Position numbers and translations under genes: made by a program. DNA of 64,000 bases from Amorphophallus konjac. Lineage: Eukaryota; Streptophyta; Magnoliopsida; Alismatales; Araceae. A model generated the notes under the pieces. It made no database searches and had not been told where the DNA came from. It saw only the letters and a program-made list of their open reading frames with translations. Shown in pieces: positions 34,181 to 45,768 of this stretch. The stretch is from contig CM040118.1 in assembly GCA_022559845.1 (NCBI GenBank), forward strand, positions 163,390,331 through 163,454,330, given 5' to 3'. Positions within the stretch are counted from its first letter, which is position 1. The number at the start of each line of letters is the position of its first letter.

Positions 34181-35095
34181 TCAGGCAAAAGAATCACTAT
34201 ACTCCCTCAGAACTTTGATTAGATCTTCTTCTACTTGCGGAGGGAGATTAGCGGCAATAATAATGGGCCTTGGGTCTTCTTCAGTTCCTAAATTTATTTC
34301 CTTCGTAGGTTCATCCACAGTCGACGATGGCTCGTCGAATCTCTTTAATCCTTGTGCATACAGATCGGCGGTGTCAGCTACGTTTCTGTCCTCATCATCG
34401 ATCGGGTCCTTTTCATCCAGGACTTCATAAACACCTAGCCCGTCATCGCTCCACACCCCTTCTTGCTCCTCATTGTCTTCTATTACAATTACCATGGCGA
34501 CAAACTCTGGGCACTTCAGAAGAGCATGACATCGTTGAGCTAGATCCTGCAAGAGTCTATCAGGAATAGATTTGGGGTGATGCGCAAGCGGGCGTGGCTC
34601 AGGCTCGGAAGGATTGGACAACCTAGAACAAGACCCTACTTCTCTAGACCTAACTGACTCTACTTCCCTAGACTCGACGGACCCTACATCTAACCTAGGA
34701 GAAATGAAATCTAGTGGAAAGGAAGGAGCAGGGGACTCATGCCCCTGGGAGGAGGATGCCGACAAGATAGCATAATCTTCCACCGAAATCTCCATTTCAA
34801 AATTGACGTTTTTTTGGAGATCAGTGGAGATCATATGGCAAGATGGAGAAGAAGAGGGAGGAGGAGAAAGAGTGAGAGGACAGAAGATGTCGAGGGACGA
34901 GTCGAAGGAAGAGAAGGAAGGAGTAGAGAGATCGAATGGTGGGGAATGCCCATAAGGAGAACAATTGATTAGAAATTCCGTTGGCAGGTCGTACCGAAAT
35001 GGAGATATCGGGGGTAGCGGATCAATCATAGTGGGAGGAGGACGGGGAATACAAGCCAGCATCTGGAGTAATGCGTGCAGGCAGGAAGGAGACAA
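34181..35095 (-). pseudogene. Element A protease-RT linker
   Basis: Low-complexity proline/serine-rich and then acidic sequence, ending in PPQVEEDLIKVLREYSDSFA, the usual entry to Ty3 RT. It is in frame with the RT beyond one stop. No enzyme motif is present in the linker itself, which is common in Tat elements. Confidence 0.75.
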
Positions 35096-35551
35096 AGTGA
35101 TGGTAATGGGAGAGCTCGCCCTTTCCCGTGAATGGTTTGCTGGTTCCGACTTCCATTGAACAGGCCGTACCTCCTAATTTTTCTGTCCATTATCTGGTTC
35201 CTTGAACATTCTGGTAAATGCTTGGCTGAAATCGAGCATGTCATCAATAGGCCCCTTTGGCAGCAGAGGCGGACCGGCAACTGTACAAGCAATATCTTTC
35301 TTTTCTAACTATGTTGATAGTGGGTTCAATGTACTCGGCTGGAGAGGCCCTTTTATAAAATGCTGGCGGTAATCCCAGGTAAGTGGCCCTGAGTCACCCA
35401 TCATTGACAGTGCGGACTCTCGGTAACCGAGACCCCGTCCACTCATTTTTTTACCTTTAGGGATTGGCTTGGTTCGCCCTTGTAACTGCACGCCGAGGCC
35501 TCTCCCTGGCTGATAACCGAGTTTCAATATAATATCCCAGCCCTTGGAATC

Positions 35552-36442
35552 TCAGATCTGGGTCTTCACTTTGATGTTGACGGGTGTAGTGGCGGGCTTG
35601 CGTGGTGCATAGGCCCAAGAGAAGTCCAGATCTAGCATAGAAATAATAGGCCGAGTATTGGGCCATAGTGTGGGCAAAATCTTCTCTGAAATAGCTTTAA
35701 TAGACTGGAGCGTGGATAAGCTTTTAACTTTAACCACCCTCCCTTGAAAAGGGAACTTGAGACATTGATGCGCGGTGGAGGGCACGGCGCTAAGAGTATC
35801 GATCCACGGATGACCCAAGATAGCCTTGAACATAGGGTCAATGTCTAGCACATAGAATTCAATGGGCATAGTGAGAGGCCCAAGTTCAGCTTGAATGGTG
35901 ACAACCCCGTGACATGCTCTTCTCGAATTGTCGTATGCTGTTATAGTTTTGGGGGTCGGCCATAGAAGCTCTTCTGACAAGTTGCAGGCCCTGAGAGTGC
36001 TGAGTGGGCACACATTGATAGAGGCCCCTGTATCCACTAATGCCGCATCAATACTGACTTTGTTCAAGATAATAGTGATGCAAAGCGGCATTTGCCAAGC
36101 TTTCGGTGGCGCAAGCTTGATTTCAGAGAAGGTAATTGCTGGCCCTTTGGAAATAGTCGCCAGTGCTGTAGGTAAACTGTCGGCTGCCACATCTTCACTA
36201 ACCATCACCTTCTGTAGAAAATCTCTTAGTGCATCTTGGTGAAGGGTAGATCTTTTAATGAGTTCCAGCACAGATATTTTGGCGGTTTCCCTGTCCAAAT
36301 GATGTAGTAGATCATATTGGGTACCCGGCAATGGCTCAGTCTCCTCCTGTTGATCTGGAGCCTGTTGGGAAGACTGGGGATTGGGAGCAAAATTGCGATG
36401 AAACATACGCCCGCTTCGCAGGGCAAGACTCTGTGCCGGCAC
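35552..36442 (-). pseudogene. Element A aspartic protease
   Basis: The retropepsin motif AALVDTGASINVCPLSTL (catalytic D-T-G) is followed by TPKTITAYDN and AILGHPWIDTL, the flap and C-terminal motif typical of Ty3 proteases. It would cut the Gag-Pol polyprotein. The N-terminal part is preceded by a frameshift relative to the Gag frame, and the C-terminal part (35096-35551) has stops. Confidence 0.9.
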
Positions 36443-38919
36443 GGCCTCCGATGATAGTATAATTGGCCCGATGGGGTGGATAAGTGGTGTAGAAGAAAGT
36501 AGGGGAGTGGTGATGAGGGGATTGGAAGGGATGAAGGTAATAGGTTGCGGGGGTAGGATGACGGGTGAGGGTTAGTGGGAGGCGCGATGATGATGGGCGT
36601 TGGCGGCGGTGGAGGGGTGAAGGTTAACGGAGGTGTAATGAGCGGAGGGTTAGATGGAGGTGTGGTGATGGTAGTGGGGGTGATCAGCAATGGGTGTGAT
36701 GGAGGCGCGGGTGAGGGCGTGGTTAACGGAGCGGGGGCGAATGGAAGAACGAGGGATCTTGGGGACGGAGAAGGGGTTTGGTGCGTGGGCATGAGGATGG
36801 TGGAAGCGGAAGGATTGCGGTAGTTGTGGTGGAGGGCTATGACTTGTGGTGTGGAGCCGTCATCGTCGAAGGACCACCCGGCATCGGGAGTCGGGGGTTG
36901 AACTACATTAACCTGAGCCGGTGCCGGCGGCTGAGGCTGCGGAGCGGGAGGATGGTTCGACATTGGGTTCTGATGGATCCCCAAGTCTTGAACCGGTTGT
37001 TATTACGGTTGTTGCTGCGGCTGCGGTGCCTGTTGTTGCTGCACTTGCTTCCTCGGTGCCTACCTTCTTTTTTCTTTAATTTCTATAATGGCCCTATGCA
37101 TTTCGGCCCAATCAATCCTCTGCCCTTCATGAAGGTCGTAGACCAAATCTCTGAACTGAAAACACCCTTCAATAGTATGTCCCAGCTGCTTGTGGAACAT
37201 GCAGTGCTTCGTCTGATCAACGGCCAGGTTCCAATTGGGCCGTTCCGGAGGGAGTTGTATGGCATTAATGGACATAAGAGCTGAGAAGATATCCGTGAGA
37301 GTTTCTGGCAGAGGTGGGTACTGGGCTCTCTTCGGAGCTGGGCGCTTGTTGTTGTTGTTGTAGCCGTTGGGTAAAGGGACATTATGGTATTGCGGAGACT
37401 GTGGAGGCTGTTGTGGAGCGGCAAAGGTGTTTTGCAGAGGATTTTGCGGGTTGGAGTAGGCTAGTGGAGGGTTTTGTGGAGCGTATTACGCGTTGCGGGA
37501 GTTTTGGGGGAAGCGAATTTGGTTATTTGGGTTGGTGGAGGGAAAGTTAACGGCTTGCACCTGCTCATTTGTTTGGACTCCCTCGGTAACGGGCCCTTGG
37601 GGTTTCTTATGGTATTTGGGCTTTTGGTTTTCAAAAAGTGAATGGATAGGAGAGTGCTTGAATTAGGTTTGGATGAACCACGCCCGACTATATAATTGAT
37701 GCATGTTTGCTATGTCATTCATTGCCAAAATGTTATGAAAGGTTGGAGTGGCATTAGAGATGAGTAGCTTGACCTTCTCTTCATCCGGAATATGGCCTGG
37801 TACCCTGGCGGCCATCTGCCTCCATCTGTCAGCATAAGTAGCAAACTCCTCATCGGGCTTCATTTTCTCGGCCACCAAATCTGTGAACGAATATTCTGGG
37901 CCGACCCTGTCTTGAAACCGTTGGATGAACTTGTCTTTCACTATCTTGAAACTCTCAGCGTCCTCTAGTGGCAGAGTAGAACCATTCAAGCGTGACCCCA
38001 TCTAGTGATCGGCTAAACAGATACGCCATAAGGCGATCATCATACTGAAACTGGGCCGATTCATATAGAAAGTCCCTTACATGGATAAAGGGATTACCGT
38101 TCCCGTCATACATGCGGTAATTAGGGAGCTCAGATTGCGGAGGGAATCAGATATTTTGAAAGCTTGGGACTGAACGTCTGCCAAGGACTGTGGGCCAACC
38201 TGCTTCTGGACGAAGTCAAGTTGTTGTTGCATGGCGGCCCATTTATCAAGTAGCTCCTACTCTCTGGACGGAGTAGGGATAGTGAAAGATGGAATCCGAG
38301 GAGTAGAGGGGTAAGCAGATGGAGGAGGCGGCCCATAGGAAGGATATTGGGCCGAAGGATGACCCATATTGGTGTGGACTTGGGCTGCCCCTTGATGTGG
38401 GCGCATGAAATCATTTGGGCCGACAAGGACCTGCGGCACTGATGGGCCGGACATGTGATGATCCGACATAGAAGAAGGAGGGACATTGGTCTTTCCCTTA
38501 TCCAAGAATTGCTGGGCCGAACTAGAAGGCTGTCCCATCTCCAGATTAGAGAATATGAGGGTCCTGGGTTGGACCGGAGTGAGGTTAATGTGCTGAACAG
38601 TTGACCCATCGGCCCTAGGCTGAGCAATGGAGGGATTGGATTGACCTTGCATGATCGTGGAAGGTGGGGTGTTGGACCCTTGCATGGCTTGATAAATCAC
38701 CTGGAGTTGGGCTGGATCCAATTGGGCCATCATTTGAAGAATAGAATTGGCGGAAGGAGGGGGGAGAGATTGAGTGGATTGGGCGCCTTCCATAGGGATG
38801 GAGGATGAAGGGGGGATGTGCCCCTCCCCGGGTTGGAACGAGATAACCCTAGAGGGATCCTCTTGGAGCCCTTGAGGAAGAGACTCCTCTTGGGAACGGG
38901 GGAGATCAAAGGAGGCCAT
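36443..38919 (-). pseudogene. Element A Gag, broken
   Basis: The start ATG is at 38919 (MASFDLPRSQE). The N-terminal region is low complexity. There is a TAG near 38257, a one-base deletion near 38145 (before PPQSELPNYRMYDGNGN) and a frameshift near 37985. The core then reads VGPEYSFTDLVAEKMKPDEEF, FADRW-like YADRWRQMAARVPGH and LYSRAWFIQT. The knuckle CMFHKQLGHTIEGC (C-H-H-C) and RIDWAEMHRAI lie at 37270-37060. A proline-rich segment (36500-36980) leads to the protease. At least three stops and two frameshifts make it non-functional. The LINE is inserted 199 bp upstream of the ATG. Confidence 0.88.
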
Positions 38920-39104
38920 GGTGGACTCAAAGAGCAGATTGAAGTAGGACTTGGAGAAGGAATTGCCCCTAGGTGATGACGCTTCTAGAGATCGAAAGCA
39001 ACTCCGCATGCAACGAAAGACCTTAACAAAATGCAAACAACACCAAACAACACACAATGAGCCACTAAACTTAGATGATTTTAACAAAGATGAAAGTGAA
39101 AAAG

Positions 39105-39117
39105 AGATAACAACACT
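39105..39117. repeat. Target site duplication of LINE, left
   Basis: AGATAACAACACT at 39105-39117 is repeated at 45002-45014, defining the LINE insertion. Confidence 0.9.
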
Positions 39118-39229
39118 ATGCAAGGGCAATCATTCTCTCTCTAAAATTCTAGAGAGAGGAGCTCTGGTTTCGCTTTCTCCTGCCATCTTTCTCTTTGTTT
39201 TCTCCGGCGAACTCCCCTCCCTGCCGGCC

Positions 39230-40444
39230 ATGGCAGGCGTGGTGGGGGAGGTCCAAATGCCATCAGAAGATGCCGTTCTTCAAGATCCAATAGCAGCAGT
39301 CCCTCGGAAGACTTATGCTCAGACGCTGATAGAAGCCCATCACCGGCCTCGTCTCCCTCTGCAAGTGAAGCTCCCGGCGTTCACGGACAAGGGTGAGCCT
39401 GCCGTCTTCTTTTCACAAGATGAAGTGAAGGCCTCTTGTGCGCATCTCCAGAACGCGATCATTACAAAGTTTTCTTATGGCCAGCCCTCCATCCCGAAAA
39501 TCAAGCTTTGCCTCTCTCAGGGTCTTCACTTAAGCTTAGAGTTTATTATAAGCCGTGTGAATGCCAGACATATCCTAGTTAGACTAGGAAGTGAAGTGGG
39601 TTTCTTGAGAGTGCTTTTGCAAAAAAGTCTATATGTCAAAGGATATATGTTCAGGTTTTTCAGATGGACTCATGACTTCGACTATGATGCGGATCCATCT
39701 ATAATTCCTGTATGGATTAGCTTTCCCTCTCTTCCAACCAATTTCTTCCACGAGGACATGCTTCGATCTATAGCAGGTAATATTGGTCCAATGATGCGGA
39801 TCAATGATGCTACCTCCGCTATGACTAACACAACTGAGGCATTAGTTTGTGTAGAGATGAATCTTGATCTGCAAAGGAAGGATCAGATATGGATAGGAAT
39901 AGATAATGGTGGTTTTTGGCAACCGATTAATTATCACATAGTGCCGTATATGTGCTCTAATTGCCACAAGATTGGGCACCTGCAGAGGGATTGCAAGAAG
40001 AAACCATCGGTTGGAACTGTGGCTATGTCAGATAATAAGAAAAACTCTCTACAGGAATACAAGCCTAGGCTAGCTGTTGCTAGTACTAAAAAGACTGATG
40101 CAGCTGAAAATAGATTTTCTATTCTAAGCCAAGCCTCGGAGGATCTAGCAGCTGTTGAAAAGGATTTTCAGGTTAAGTTTATTCCAGATGATATTTCAAT
40201 TCTTGGAATCTCTAATTACTGTCAGCTTGTTGCTTCTTCCTCCAGATCTGTAGAGACATATAACAAGTCTGTTCCCCCACTAGCTGTTTGTATAAAAGAC
40301 TCAATCAATGAGCCCAACAGAACTCTATCTGGGATAGAGGAGGTTTTTGTATCAGAGGAGCTGCCTTCAATCCATGGTTGTAACAAAGAGGCCTCTCAGG
40401 CTAGAAGCTCAATCCAACATATCTCTACTTCTCAGTCAAATTAG
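39230..40444 (+). CDS. LINE ORF1: DUF4283-type RNA-binding protein with zinc knuckle
   Basis: 404 codons without a stop. The start ATG at 39230 (MAGVVGEVQMP) is the first one inside the LINE; the longer open frame upstream reads into element A. The DUF4283-like region includes FRFFRWTHDFDYDADPS, IIPVWISFPSLP, FFHEDMLRSIAG and TTEALVCVEMNL. It is followed by the CCHC knuckle CSNCHKIGHLQRDC near codon 245. The C-terminal part is polar and variable. ORF1 proteins coat LINE RNA. The region 40445-40628 separates it from ORF2 and has stops. Confidence 0.85.
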   Translation: MAGVVGEVQMPSEDAVLQDPIAAVPRKTYAQTLIEAHHRPRLPLQVKLPAFTDKGEPAVFFSQDEVKASCAHLQNAIITKFSYGQPSIPKIKLCLSQGLHLSLEFIISRVNARHILVRLGSEVGFLRVLLQKSLYVKGYMFRFFRWTHDFDYDADPSIIPVWISFPSLPTNFFHEDMLRSIAGNIGPMMRINDATSAMTNTTEALVCVEMNLDLQRKDQIWIGIDNGGFWQPINYHIVPYMCSNCHKIGHLQRDCKKKPSVGTVAMSDNKKNSLQEYKPRLAVASTKKTDAAENRFSILSQASEDLAAVEKDFQVKFIPDDISILGISNYCQLVASSSRSVETYNKSVPPLAVCIKDSINEPNRTLSGIEEVFVSEELPSIHGCNKEASQARSSIQHISTSQSN

Positions 40445-40649
40445 AAGATTATTACTATCAATAGCTCGGAGGAGATTTCTAAACTGTCGGCTGCTGAAAA
40501 TACCAAGATGGTTGGTCAGGTAAATAACAACACTAATTCTTTGCTACCTAAGTCTAATGAGGTCTCATTAATGCCTGGAGTGCTATTCAGTGATGCCCGG
40601 TTGACTAGGGCCAAATCCAAAAGTATGGTTGTTCACCCATCCTCTTCTT

Positions 40650-43600
40650 ATGACCATGATTGACACATCATTAATTTGGAATGTTAGAGGTATTGGGAAT
40701 AAAGCCACTGTAAGTAGTTTGGCTCAACATATACAATCTAATAATATTTTTTTAGTTGCTATATCTGAGCCTCGGATTGACTTTAGTAGAGCTCAGAGAG
40801 TGGCTCGGAGTATTAGAATGCAAGCTCCAATTGGTAATAATGGTGATGCATCTAGGATATGGCTATTCTCTAAGCCCCATATTTGCCTTGAGACTATAGA
40901 GGTTCACCCACAATATTTGACTCTGGCTATTATGGATAATAACAATGCTGTCTTATTTTTCACTGTCATATATGCCTCATGTAGCATCGGTGAGCGCAGG
41001 GACATGTTTGACTCTCTTATGGCTTTCAGTCAAAATGTAAATACTCCCTGGATTATGGGAGGTGACTTTAACTGCATCATCTCTCCTGAAGAAAAAAGTG
41101 GAGGGTCTCTATCTTCTATGGCTGCTATGGTTGAATTTCAAGGTTTTATAACAGCTACAGGTCTTGTTGATGCTGGATTCTTTGGTTCCAATTATACTTG
41201 GACTAATAACCAAACTGGGTCATCTCAAATTAGAGCCCGTTTGGACAGGGTTTTGTATAATTCCTTATTGGTTGATTCAACCTATCTTCTGTCGATCAAG
41301 CATTTAATTCGAGGACCCTCAGATCATTCTCCATTATTAGTATCCTTAAAGTCTACCCAACCTTCTCCAGGGAGATTTATGTATCAGCAAATGTGGCACA
41401 CGCATGAGGATTTTTTGGACTTTGTCAGAGCTCATTGGAACAATTATGCCGTGACAGAAAGTCACCCTTTTGTTATTCTACAGACAAGGCTAAAGTGTTT
41501 GAAAGCTGGTTTAAAGAAATGGAACAAGGAAACTTTTGGGAACATCTTTCAGGCTAAAAGCCAGGCTGAGTTACTTGTTGAGCAAGCTCAAAATCATTAT
41601 GATGAAAACCCTTCGGCTGAAAACCGCATGAAACTACATAAAGCTAATGCAGATTTGCGCCTCACATTGTCTCGAGAAGAGATGTTTTGGTATCAAAAGG
41701 CCAGGGTGGAGTGGATCTCCTGTGGGGATCGAAACACTCAATTTTCCCATCATTTTACCAAGGTTAAGAGGCAGAAAAACCACATTCATAAACTGAAAAT
41801 TAATGAGCAGTGGGTGGATGATCAGGATGCTCTGGCAGATGGTGCTGTGGAATATTTTAAAATGCAGTTAACTTCTGAACACCACATTGTTGATGAGAGC
41901 CTGTTTACTGTTATACCTTCCCTGATTAATGAAGACCAAAATTATTTATTGTGCTCAATTCCTTCAGCAGAGGAAGTCAAGAATGTTATGCTCTCTCTGT
42001 CTGGTAATAGTTCTCCAGGGCTGGATGGGTTTATAGGGGATTTCTTTTCACAATGATGGGATATCATTGGAGAAGATGTAACCCAAGCTGTTCAGAGTTT
42101 ATTTCAGGGATGGGGTCTGCCAAAAGGGGTTACCTCCACTATCATAAGTCTCATTCCGAAGGTTAAAAGCCCCAATTCATATGCATACTTTAGGCCAATC
42201 AGTTTATGCAATTTTACTTATAAAATAGTATCAAAGGTTATCTGTGACAGACTAAGAGTAATTCTTCCATTGATCATCTTTAAGGAGCAGAGTGGATTTG
42301 TTAGTGGAAGACATATAGTTGACAATGTTTTGTTGGCTAAGGAGCTGTTAATGGAGTTAGACAGACCGGTGAGAGGTCATAATATGGTAATCCAGCTTGA
42401 TATGGCTAAAGCTTATGATCGGATGGAGTGGGATTTCATTATCATGGCTCTTAAAAAGTTTGGATTCTATAACAGATTTACTTCATTGATTGCACAGTTA
42501 TTGGTGAATTGTTGGTTTTCTTTATCCTTCAATGGTCAAATTCGTGGCTATTTTAAATCAACAAGAGGTATTAGACAAGGGGATCCTTTAGCCCCAGCCT
42601 TATTCATCATTGCAGAGGAGGCATTGAGCAGGGGCCTTAATCAATTATTTACTGTTGGTCTTTGTAAGCACTACCATCTTCCTCGAGGGGTGCAACTTAT
42701 TTCACACATTCTATACACATATGACTCTTTAATTTTCATGAGTGGTGGAGTCTCTTCAATTAAACAGCTTCTCATTTTCTTGGGAAGGTATGAAGCATCT
42801 TCGGGGCAACGGATAAATGCACATAAAAGTAGTTTTATTGCTGCTAAGCAAATGTGACACAGAACTATTGCCCACATCAGTCAGCTTACTGGATACCATC
42901 AAAAAATTGGAAGCATCACCTACCTTGGAATTCCACTCTTGAAGGGCAGGGTTAAGGTTCCACATTTCAAGTACTTGATTGATAAAGTTAACAACAAACT
43001 TGCTGGCTGGCAAAGCAAATTTTTATCTCAGGCTGGCAGAATGGTGCTTATAAAATCAGTTCTGTCTGCTGTTCCTATATTTACTGCTGCTGCTGCCTCT
43101 ATCCCATACACAGTTAGTAAGCACATTGGGAGAATATGCTCCAATTTCTTTTGGCAGTGATTTGAAACAATGCACAGAAAACATTAGGTATCCTGGGATA
43201 AAATCTACAGACCTGTTTCTGAAGGTGGTCTGGGGATCCGAGGTTTTCTAGATGTACAATTATGTTTCTATGTCAAACTGATTTGGAATTCAATACACAG
43301 CAAGTCCCTCTGGGCTAGTTTTACAAGGAGTAAATATATACATGATCAATACATCCTTAACTGCAAAACCCCTTTCCCTGCAGGGATTAAAAAGCATGAC
43401 TTTGAGAAGGCTCGGAAAGTTTTCTTGACTGGTTCCAGAATGATTGTGTGTGATGGGGCTAATACTAACTTCCTCAAGGATAGCTAGTACAAGGAAAGAT
43501 CCCTGGCTGATTTTCTGTCCATACAGAACCAATCGGAACTTGAAGATTGTTCTTTTAAAGATGCATTGGAAAACCTCCTGCACCCTGTATGGGATACTCT

Positions 43601-44810
43601 AGAAGACCAGTAATTGAGGGAACAAATTCAGAGTTTTGCTACACAAGCTGGAGATGATATTCCTATATTATCTCATTCAAACACAGGTACATTCAGTTTT
43701 AAATCCACCTACATTTTCCTGAAAGGGTAGACTGTCAGGCCTAATTTAAAGCTCAAGAAGCTTTGGCATTATAAGCTCCCCCCGCGGGCCTCCCTTTTCT
43801 GCTGGAAATTATTGAACCATGCTATCCCAGTAGATAGCCGTATTCAATAGAATGGTATTGATATGGCTTCTAGATGTGATTGCTGCAACAACTCTCATGA
43901 TATAGAAGACGAAGACCATTTGTTGATAAAGAGTGACATTGCTAGCTTCCTTTGGAGAAGATTTGCTTCTTTTTTTAGTAATACATGCCTGAATGATGCA
44001 AGTATAATCAGCAGGTTGGAAAATATTATAAACATGACTGTGATAAACAAACCTAAAGGTTTAATTCGACTCATGCTAATATTAATGATCATCTAGGAAA
44101 CTTGGAAGTGCAGATGATGTATCAGGTATGAAGGAAGTCATATCAGCTTAATGAGAATTACTGATCTTATCTCTACTGAGATTGCTTGCTCGGTTGGGAA
44201 GATGAAATTCAAGCAAGGAACTAGCTTGAAATATCAAGGTTTGCTGCAGAGATTTGGTATAAATATCTCTTGTGCTCATACTATTTGCTTTATGGTTCGG
44301 TGGATTACTGCCAGAGCTGGCTACTCTTTAAATGTTGATGGTGCGAGTAAAGGGAACCCTGGCCCCTCCGGGGGAGGAGGCTACATCAGAGATCAAAATT
44401 GACAGCTCATTCTAGGTTTTGCATACTATTATGGCCTTGGTACTAATATGGTCGCTGAAGGTCGAGCATTACTGGATGGTCTTCGCCTGGCTCAATTCCA
44501 TAACATCCCTTTAGAAGTTATATACACGGATTCCCTTGCTCTGATTGGTTTACTGAAGTCCAAGAAAGACCCGCCCTGGACCTTTCACCCTTGGTGGCAA
44601 CAATTGCTGCAGCTGCACCCTACATTTCAATGTCCTACTGTACATGTGTATAGAGAGGCTAACCAGCTCGCAGACGCTCTAGCTAACCATGCAGTTTCTG
44701 TGGGGAGCAATGTAGAGTTTCACTCCATCCGCGAGCTGCCATTGTTTGCTAGGGGTAATGCCATAGCCGATGCTAGAGGCTTACCCAATGTTCGTGATAG
44801 ACATATATAG
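40650..44810 (+). pseudogene. LINE ORF2: endonuclease, reverse transcriptase, RNase H
   Basis: One frame spans the whole gene, with about eleven in-frame stops and no frameshift that I can detect. The apurinic endonuclease-like domain has IWNVRGIGN, SEPRI, GGDFNCI, YTWTNN, RLDRVLYN and GPSDHSPL, all intact. RT begins after the TGA at 42054: YFRPISLCNFTYKIVSK, EQSGFVSGRHI, LDMAKAYDRMEW and RGIRQGDPLAPALF. The catalytic YADD is changed to YTYD at 42714-42725. A zinc-finger region (LPPRASLFCWKLL, RCDCCNN) and an RNase H (NVDGASKGNPGP, AEGRALLDGL, YTDSLALI) end it. Several stops replace expected tryptophans (for example FFWQ* and MII*ETW). Confidence 0.9.
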
Positions 44811-45001
44811 CTCTTGTTTCTAGTTTTTACTCTTCTTGTAAATCAGAGGTTATCCTCTCTCAGTTGATGTAATTCTTTCTGGAAAATGCAATAAAATTAG
44901 CATCTAATGGTCGATAGGTGGAGTGAGAACATTCCCTTCCTCTGGAATGGGGGTGCACTCTCCCTTCTTTTCCATTAGATGGCTGGGTTTATAAATAAAA
45001 A

Positions 45002-45014
45002 AGATAACAACACT
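45002..45014. repeat. Target site duplication of LINE, right
   Basis: AGATAACAACACT copy of 39105-39117, directly after the A-rich LINE tail. Confidence 0.9.
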
Positions 45015-45742
45015 CAAGGTCAACCAAGTTATTTAGATGATGCAACAAGATTTTTATGATTTTCTCCTTTAGAACCTTAGTGACTTGATTTAAAATGGTG
45101 CTCTCAACAATAGGTTCCTAATAGGGGAAAGATATGTAGCTTGGTTGACTCTAAATGTAATCACTCCTTCACTTATGCAATCCTAGACACAGTGTGGGAA
45201 GAGGTACAACCGGCCCGACGTCCGTGTGGGAATCCACAGCTCGTGAGGGCTTATGCAGGTCCCTGATGTGATCTCCTGGTCGGCCCCAAGGAATATGGAG
45301 ATGAGAGGTTCACACACCAAGGTAAGAAAATGCAATCTAAAGTATGAGTATATGAATGAGCCTATGTGCACCGGAGTGCATGCAAATTCTAGCCTAAAAT
45401 CTAACAATCAAATATGCACACAATGATATGAATATGCAAATCAACTAAGGAGGAGACCAAGTAGCACTCAAGCATGAAAATCACAGCAGAAACTGTAGAA
45501 ATAAGCTGTACCTCGGGATGCGTACCTACGCTGGAGTGTGTGACGGTCTAGAATACCCGCGCCAGAAGAGTGTGACGGTCTAAAAATAGATCGTTAAAAT
45601 AACGTAACGCGTGGATGTAGGACCGTCAGAGTACCCAGAGAACCAGAAAACAACAGAAAATAAAGGGAAAAATCCTGGGAAAACTAGGGCAAGCAAAGGA
45701 CAGTAGGTTTAACAGATATTGAAAGCACGATTAGCACTAGAT
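45015..45742 (-). mobile_element. Element A leader (5' untranslated region)
   Basis: Noncoding leader between primer site and gag, continued at 38920-39117 beyond the LINE. It carries the conserved block 45190-45400 shared with C 17400-17605, including 33 identical nt (45205-45237), and a palindrome cluster at 45540-45632 (GTGACGGTCTA..., GTAACGCGTGG...GACCGTCAG). Confidence 0.7.
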
Positions 45743-45760
45743 GTCCCACCATGATCGCCA
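45743..45760 (-). promoter_or_regulatory. Primer-binding site of element A
   Basis: The minus strand reads TGGCGATCATGGTGGGAC, 8 nt inside the 5' LTR end. It is nearly the same as C's site, so both used the same tRNA. Confidence 0.8.
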
Positions 45761-45768
45761 AAAAATTC

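Larger units (their letters stand above)
39118..45001 (+). mobile_element. Full-length plant L1 LINE
   Basis: A 5.9-kb non-LTR retrotransposon with ORF1 and ORF2, ending in a short A-rich tail (ATAAATAAAAA) and flanked by a 13-bp duplication. The 5' end starts at ATGCAAGGGC directly after the duplication, so the copy looks complete. The host site is A's leader. The 3' end contains GGGTGCACTCTCCC, also present in the small LINE fragment at 52519-52649. Many stops show it is inactive. Confidence 0.92.

Noticed and set aside
38951..39229. N-terminal extension of LINE ORF1
   Set aside because: It would start in element A sequence, upstream of the LINE's target duplication at 39105-39117, so it is not part of the LINE gene.
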